A DNA stretch of 53,324 nt from Pectobacterium versatile (GTDB taxonomy: Bacteria > Pseudomonadota > Gammaproteobacteria > Enterobacterales > Enterobacteriaceae). Numbering within the stretch: the stretch's first letter is position 1; every line of letters starts with the position of its first letter. The translations under genes and the position numbers were made by a program. The notes beneath the pieces were generated by a model. That model was not told the origin of the DNA. It ran no database searches and was given only the letters and a program-made list of their open reading frames with translations. The DNA lies in contig NZ_JAINZP010000028.1 of the NCBI RefSeq assembly GCF_020166435.1, positions 1-53,324 of the forward strand, in the 5' to 3' direction. Below are positions 49,032 through 53,324 of this stretch, one piece after another.

Positions 49032-49199
49032 TGATTTTTTGATAAATTAATTATGTTATCTATGCTGTGAATTTTCATGATAATAAAATAATGCATGATT
49101 TATTTATTCAGCAGATGGGTTGTTTTTATTGTTAATTTTACCTGGTTATTTATAAAAAATAATTTTCATAACTTTCATGATATATAATGAGGTGTAAGC
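49032..49199. other. Short AT-rich gap inside the oxidase cluster
   Basis: About 170 AT-rich bases between the lodB-like and catalase-like genes. No hairpin terminator is evident, so the three may be one transcript; a promoter of its own is also possible. Confidence 0.35.
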
Positions 49200-51107
49200 A
49201 TGAGTGAAAATCCTTCTGATGAATCTAAAAACGAAGCTTCACGTTCAGTTGAACTTCGGAATAGTTCAGCATCTGAGGAAATTCGTCGGATGTTTGTCGA
49301 TGAAACACAGGTTGGTCGTATTGTTAACCTAAAACAGACCCCAGCAAAGAGAGCTGCTTTCTCCAAACAGCATGGTGTTGCACACGGTATTTTTAGAGTG
49401 GAAAATGACCTTCAGGAAAGATATCGAGTAGGTATTTTTAAGCCTGGAGCTGAATATAAAGCTTGGGTACGTTATTCAAGTGATACGAATCAAAACAATC
49501 CAGATAAAAATACCACCATGGGCATTGGCATTAAGCTTTTTGGCGTGCCGGGTAAAAAAGCACTTGAAGAAGACGCCAATGCAACTACTCTTGACTTCAT
49601 TTTGCAAAACACGCAAGTGTTTTTTGCTGCCTATGCAGAGGAAATGGTTGATTTCAAAGCCGCAGCAATGAGTGGAGCCTTGATTGCATGGCTTGAAGCA
49701 AATCCTGAGGCAGCTAAAATTCTTGACGAAATGGAAAGCCGGACTGTTGAAAGTGTGTTGACAGAGCCACTATGGAGCTGTGTCCCGTTTAAATTTGGAG
49801 AAAATGATTTTTGTAAGTTCAAACTTGCCGTTCAATCAGTTGCAAACCCCAACAACCCTCCAGAATATGACGCACCTGACTATCTGGCGAGGGACATGCA
49901 AGAACGGCTGATGAACGGAGAAGCCAGGCTAAATTTTTATGTTCAATTGAGAACGAAAAATGCTACGCAATCTGTTAGCAGTGCTCGTAGTCTATGGAAA
50001 GAAAATGAGGCTATACCGATGAAGGTTGCGACTCTCACTTTCCCAAAACAAAATATTGTGGCCAGAGGACAGGCTGATTACGGAGAATCACTGTCTTTTA
50101 ATATCTGGCGAACATTGCCGGAAATGATCCCTCTAGGGAGTATTGCTGAAGCACGAAAAGTGATTTACCGTTCGTCTGCTCAGGTTCGAAGAAATGTCAA
50201 TGGCCAAGCAATTGGTGAACCCAACCAGCCACGACTTCAGGAAATGCCTGTTTATAGCTCTTTTCGCCCAACATTACAAACACCTTGGGCAGTGGGAACA
50301 ACAGGTAACATTGTTGAAAATTTTCAAGGGTATGCGGAGACGATTATTCCTGAATTCAGCTTTTCACATTTCGGGGAATTGACTATCAGTACTCGCGATA
50401 TGAGTCCTCAGACCGTGCAGGTGTTAAAAGCAGAAAATGACATCAATGGCGTCTTGAGTGGAATGATTGTTCAAGTTAACAATAACATTAAAAATGTGGG
50501 GATTTTGCGAATTTTATTAGAAAAAAATTCGGCTAAAAATATTAAATTTGGATTAGTTTCGAATTCTTTTTCAACAGAAGACAAAGGTCAGTTGACAATC
50601 AAGGCATTTGATAGCCCAGGTGCTAATGCGAAACTTGTTGCCGATCAGGTTATAATATCAGAAGAAAACGCCGTAGTATATATAGAAGCTAGGGGGGAAG
50701 AAACCATTTCGTTGCTGACATTCCATTACACAAACAAAATTAAAATTTTCCAAATGGATAATTTTGTTATTTCTTATCCAGAAGTTCCAATAGTTGATGC
50801 TAGTACGAACTTTGATGTCATAAATGGGGAGAATATCACTCAAAATGAAATCAGTGATCTTTTTAGATTTTATGATACCATTGTAATAAATATAATGAAT
50901 TCTAGCTGGGCTAGCGAAGTTCATGTGCCAAAAGCAATTAATTCCAATAAAAATAAGACATTAAAAATATGTAACATGGCAAATGATAATGTTGAGGTTT
51001 TCGTGGATTTGAAAGCAGGAAATCTTGGAGCTTCATCATTTATCTTGGCAAAAGATAAAGCAATTAATATTAAATCAACAGGAGCTGAGTGGAATATTAT
51101 ATCCTAA
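49200..51107 (+). CDS. Catalase-family protein with a long unknown C-terminal region
   Basis: A 635-residue protein. Residues about 55-335 match the bacterial catalase-related fold: KRAAFSKQHGVAHGIFRVENDL, FKPGAEYKAWVRYSS, MGIGIKLFGVPGKK, LDFILQNTQVFFAAY, and LGSIAEARKVIYRSS, where the Tyr may be the haem ligand. In related proteins the segment AHPKAHG carries the distal His; here it reads AFSKQHG, so that His seems replaced by Phe and ordinary catalase activity is doubtful. Residues about 390-635 are beta-rich with no recognised domain. No signal peptide. Start chosen for GAGG seven bases upstream. Placed after a peroxide-producing oxidase, it may bind haem or use the peroxide. Confidence 0.75.
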   Translation: MSENPSDESKNEASRSVELRNSSASEEIRRMFVDETQVGRIVNLKQTPAKRAAFSKQHGVAHGIFRVENDLQERYRVGIFKPGAEYKAWVRYSSDTNQNNPDKNTTMGIGIKLFGVPGKKALEEDANATTLDFILQNTQVFFAAYAEEMVDFKAAAMSGALIAWLEANPEAAKILDEMESRTVESVLTEPLWSCVPFKFGENDFCKFKLAVQSVANPNNPPEYDAPDYLARDMQERLMNGEARLNFYVQLRTKNATQSVSSARSLWKENEAIPMKVATLTFPKQNIVARGQADYGESLSFNIWRTLPEMIPLGSIAEARKVIYRSSAQVRRNVNGQAIGEPNQPRLQEMPVYSSFRPTLQTPWAVGTTGNIVENFQGYAETIIPEFSFSHFGELTISTRDMSPQTVQVLKAENDINGVLSGMIVQVNNNIKNVGILRILLEKNSAKNIKFGLVSNSFSTEDKGQLTIKAFDSPGANAKLVADQVIISEENAVVYIEARGEETISLLTFHYTNKIKIFQMDNFVISYPEVPIVDASTNFDVINGENITQNEISDLFRFYDTIVINIMNSSWASEVHVPKAINSNKNKTLKICNMANDNVEVFVDLKAGNLGASSFILAKDKAINIKSTGAEWNIIS

Positions 51108-51204
51108 ATCATTCGAGTTTCAGGGGAAAACGTTAACGTTTTGAACAACGCAAAGCGTTGGCCCTTTAGATTGAGGCTCATTATGGGCTTCGTAATTCGG
51201 CAAG

Positions 51205-51241
51205 GGCTGGTCAAATTCGGCGAGAACGAATTTGACCAGCC
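51205..51241. repeat. Perfect 15-bp inverted repeat
   Basis: GGCTGGTCAAATTCG (51205-51219), loop of seven, and the exact reverse complement (51227-51241). It lies about 100 bases after the catalase-like gene and is followed by AACTTACATGCA, not by a T-run. It is probably the transcript end of the oxidase cluster or a REP-like element. Confidence 0.75.
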
Positions 51242-51713
51242 AACTTACATGCAACTTGAAGTATGACGAAGTATATAAATGCTAATGTCAATGAAAGATT
51301 TCTACCAATTACACTCATCATAAATAGCATTAGGTATAAAACATAATGCATTAATTAAATGTTATAAAAATCAATTAATGAAAAATTTTTATAAAGACCG
51401 ATTTTAAATTTAATCAGATCTACATTTTTATGGGTTTGATATCTAACTTACCATTTCAACATTTATACCGAGGAAACGATACTCGCTCATACAGTGCGGC
51501 AGGACTGAATTAAAGATAATGATTATTTTCATTAATCTCTACTCTGCTATGGTTTTTCTATATAAATTCCATGAATTATTTTACAGGTAAATATATTTTT
51601 TTTTATTATTAAAAATAAAAGATTTTCACTTTTCCTTATTTTTTGTTAAAAATAACCCTGTCTTCATTTTTTATAAACACTGTTTTTGTTTTTCTGTGTC
51701 TACTAATGTTATA

Positions 51714-51735
51714 AGCCCAGAAGGGGCTATTTTTT
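51714..51735 (+). promoter_or_regulatory. Possible leader terminator before nip
   Basis: AGCCC, loop AGAAG, GGGCT, then a T-run (51730-51735), directly before the AAGGAG of nip. The five-base stem is short but GC-rich; if active it would attenuate nip transcription. Confidence 0.4.
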
Positions 51736-51750
51736 GCTAAAGGAGTGAAA

Positions 51751-52542
51751 ATGCTTTCAGGAAAGAAAACGATTATGGCGACATCCATATTTTGTGTCGC
51801 TTTTTTTGCGCATGCGGATAATTTCCCTAAATTGGATCAAGCGCTACCGTCAGGTATTAATGCGGTTGCGATTGCCCCCATCTTTGATTTCGATAGCGAT
51901 AGCTGTTTGCCCAGCGCGGGGTTTAGCCGCAGCGGAATACAAAACGGCGGTTTGAAACCGACAGGAAATCTCACCGCCGGATGCCGGTGGACTACATTCT
52001 TAGATATGTCGAATACGCTCCATCGTTATACCTGTATCGATCGTGATGGTGCTCGCTACTGCGGCAGCTTTTATTCGCTCTATTTCTTAAAAGATCAGGT
52101 GCTAGGTGGTTTGAAAACGGGTCATCGGCACGATTGGGAGCACGTTGCAATCTGGACGAAAAACGGCGTGGTGACGCACGGTAGCTTCAGCGCACACGGC
52201 AAACTGACGACGGAAGCGGCAGTGAATATCGATAAGCAGGGCGGTCACTTAAAATTTGTGTATCACAAAGATGGAGTGTTAACGCACGCTTTCCGGTTTG
52301 CCAAAACGAATGAACAGGCAGAAAACCCCTACGGCAACTTTGTGACGCCAGATATTGTCAGCTGGTACGCGATGTCAGGTGACGGTATCAGCAATGAAGA
52401 GTTGCGTAACCAGTTAAATGCGTTTGACTATGGTTCAGCCTCGATTCCCCTAAAAGACAGTAATTTCCTGACGAACCTGAATAATGGCCGACCTGCCGGC
52501 TATCCAGAATTTACAGCTGCCAGCTTAACGGCTTCGAAATAA
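51751..52542 (+). CDS. nip: Nip, necrosis- and ethylene-inducing protein (NLP family)
   Basis: A 263-residue NPP1/NLP toxin. Start at 51751 (MLSGKKTIMATSIFCVAFFAHA), six bases after AAGGAG; the upstream GTG lies inside that site. The signal peptide is cut before DNFPKLDQ. The diagnostic heptapeptide is GHRHDWE at residues 124-130, which holds the metal for membrane damage, and Cys pairs (CIDRDGARYC) are present. NLPs bind plant sphingolipids and kill dicot cells. In Pectobacterium Nip is secreted and matters for rot. It lies near the out cluster that probably exports it. Confidence 0.95.
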   Translation: MLSGKKTIMATSIFCVAFFAHADNFPKLDQALPSGINAVAIAPIFDFDSDSCLPSAGFSRSGIQNGGLKPTGNLTAGCRWTTFLDMSNTLHRYTCIDRDGARYCGSFYSLYFLKDQVLGGLKTGHRHDWEHVAIWTKNGVVTHGSFSAHGKLTTEAAVNIDKQGGHLKFVYHKDGVLTHAFRFAKTNEQAENPYGNFVTPDIVSWYAMSGDGISNEELRNQLNAFDYGSASIPLKDSNFLTNLNNGRPAGYPEFTAASLTASK

Positions 52543-52937
52543 TCACCAATAAGGGGTCCGCTTGGAAAACGGAAATTATCCCACGTTAAGCCTGTTTTTT
52601 AGGCAGTGATAATTTGACAGGCTGCTTTGAGCGAAGAGCGGAAGTCCGCAGTTGTTTTCACATCTGATGATAGCCACTTTCTTTCGAGCCAGTAGGTGCT
52701 CCACGTCTGCTAGTGAATACTCAGGGCATGAGATTAACTGCTGGCTATATTTCTTTCGAAGAGCGTGGCGATATTTATGATTAGTATTCAGTTTCTGTCG
52801 GCAGGCCGCGTACTTAAGTAGCCAATCCTGCGTGATATATAAAACACTTCCAGTAAATTATGTCTTAATTACAATGCTATTTCAGTAAATATGTCAGATC
52901 TCTACACTGGACTCAACACCTAAACGAGGAGTACAGA
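52543..52937. other. Intergenic region between nip and the last gene
   Basis: About 395 bases with no supported gene. The promoter of the following gene must be here. No clear terminator for nip is visible. Confidence 0.35.
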
Positions 52938-53324
52938 ATGAAACTGACTAAAATTGCTTTACTGGCCGCAGCCCTGGCATCTGTCGCGTCTGTTAATGCG
53001 TTTGCGAATGACGTGGTTTCCCTAAAATTCAGCGATGGTCGCCCGGATGTGAAAGGCGTTGAAGCGGTGAATGCTGTTCTTAACCCGATTGGCATCAACG
53101 TGACCACCCTTGATATTCCTGAAACGGCAAAACCTGTCCTGAAACTATCTGAGAGCCGGGCGGTGACTAAAGCCGAACAGGATCTCCTGATTAAGGAATT
53201 TCACCTGAATCAGGAGCAGCTCCTTGAGCAGGTCAGCATGGCAGGCCGTACGCCGGCAGTTAAAGGCGGTGGCGTGTTAACGGAAGAAACCGGCTTTGGT
53301 CCATACCCGAAAGTGTATGACTGA
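52938..53324 (+). CDS. Small secreted hypothetical protein
   Basis: A 128-residue protein, complete, whose TGA is the last codon of the window. GAGGAG precedes the ATG by six bases. The N-terminus MKLTKIALLAAALASVASVNAFA is a Sec signal peptide, cut before NDVVSLKFSD. The mature part has VEAVNAVLNPIGINVTTLDIPETAKPVL and ends with a Gly-rich segment (KGGGVLTEETGFGPYPKVYD). No family recognised. It may be a secreted or periplasmic protein; its role is unknown. Confidence 0.75.
   Translation: MKLTKIALLAAALASVASVNAFANDVVSLKFSDGRPDVKGVEAVNAVLNPIGINVTTLDIPETAKPVLKLSESRAVTKAEQDLLIKEFHLNQEQLLEQVSMAGRTPAVKGGGVLTEETGFGPYPKVYD

Larger units (their letters stand above)
51108..51750. other. Intergenic region between catalase-like gene and nip
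   Basis: About 640 bases, AT-rich after 51270. It contains the perfect hairpin at 51205-51241 and a small terminator-like hairpin right before the nip ribosome site. No gene is supported. The nip promoter lies here. Confidence 0.45.

Overview
The window looks like the chromosome of a soft-rot enterobacterium, most probably Pectobacterium. The reasons are a complete Out type II secretion cluster (outS, outB, outC-outO), a PL1 pectate lyase and a GH28 exo-polygalacturonase (pehX) beside it, a Nip necrosis-inducing protein, and enterobacterial housekeeping genes (alaC, dbpA, ycjG-like epimerase, tRNA-Arg).

Positions 1-10537 are an accessory island ending at tRNA-Arg(TCT) (10538-10614). A P4-type integrase (9146-10360) lies just inside the tRNA 3' end. 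The island carries a two-gene Gabija-like module (OLD/TOPRIM ATPase-nuclease plus UvrD-like helicase, 730-4924) and several small or orphan genes I cannot name. Its far end is not in the window.

Positions 10615-18126 are core genes: an MscS-family channel, a D-amino-acid aminotransferase with an L-Ala-D/L-Glu epimerase (likely murein-peptide recycling), alaC, the outS pilotin and outB. From 18656 to 34609 runs a pectinase-secretion block. It starts with a pectate lyase preceded by a candidate KdgR operator, continues with pehX, and then outC-D-E-F-G-H-I-J-K-L-M-N-O, most of them overlapping by 1-11 bases. Both pectinases carry lipoprotein signal peptides; the lyase begins CDNS after the lipobox, like secreted pullulanase.

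Positions 35089-41682 hold a flavin-dependent monooxygenase, a four-gene FecCD-type ABC uptake operon that ends in a signal-less ModA-like protein and has a ModE-like palindrome in its leader (so probably molybdate/tungstate), and dbpA. From 41744 to 51107 the DNA is accessory and increasingly AT-rich: a hydrolase remnant, three unrecognised genes, a 1.2 kb gene-free AT-rich stretch, and a compact cluster of a LodA-like quinone (CTQ) amino-acid oxidase with an extra N-terminal domain, its LodB-like flavoprotein maturase, and a catalase-family protein with an unknown C-terminal half. This last cluster is the best candidate for a poorly described system: a peroxide-generating oxidase paired with a haem-type partner. 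The window closes with nip and a small secreted protein of unknown function.

No rRNA, CRISPR array or intact insertion sequence was seen. All family calls are from reading motifs; no database search was run.
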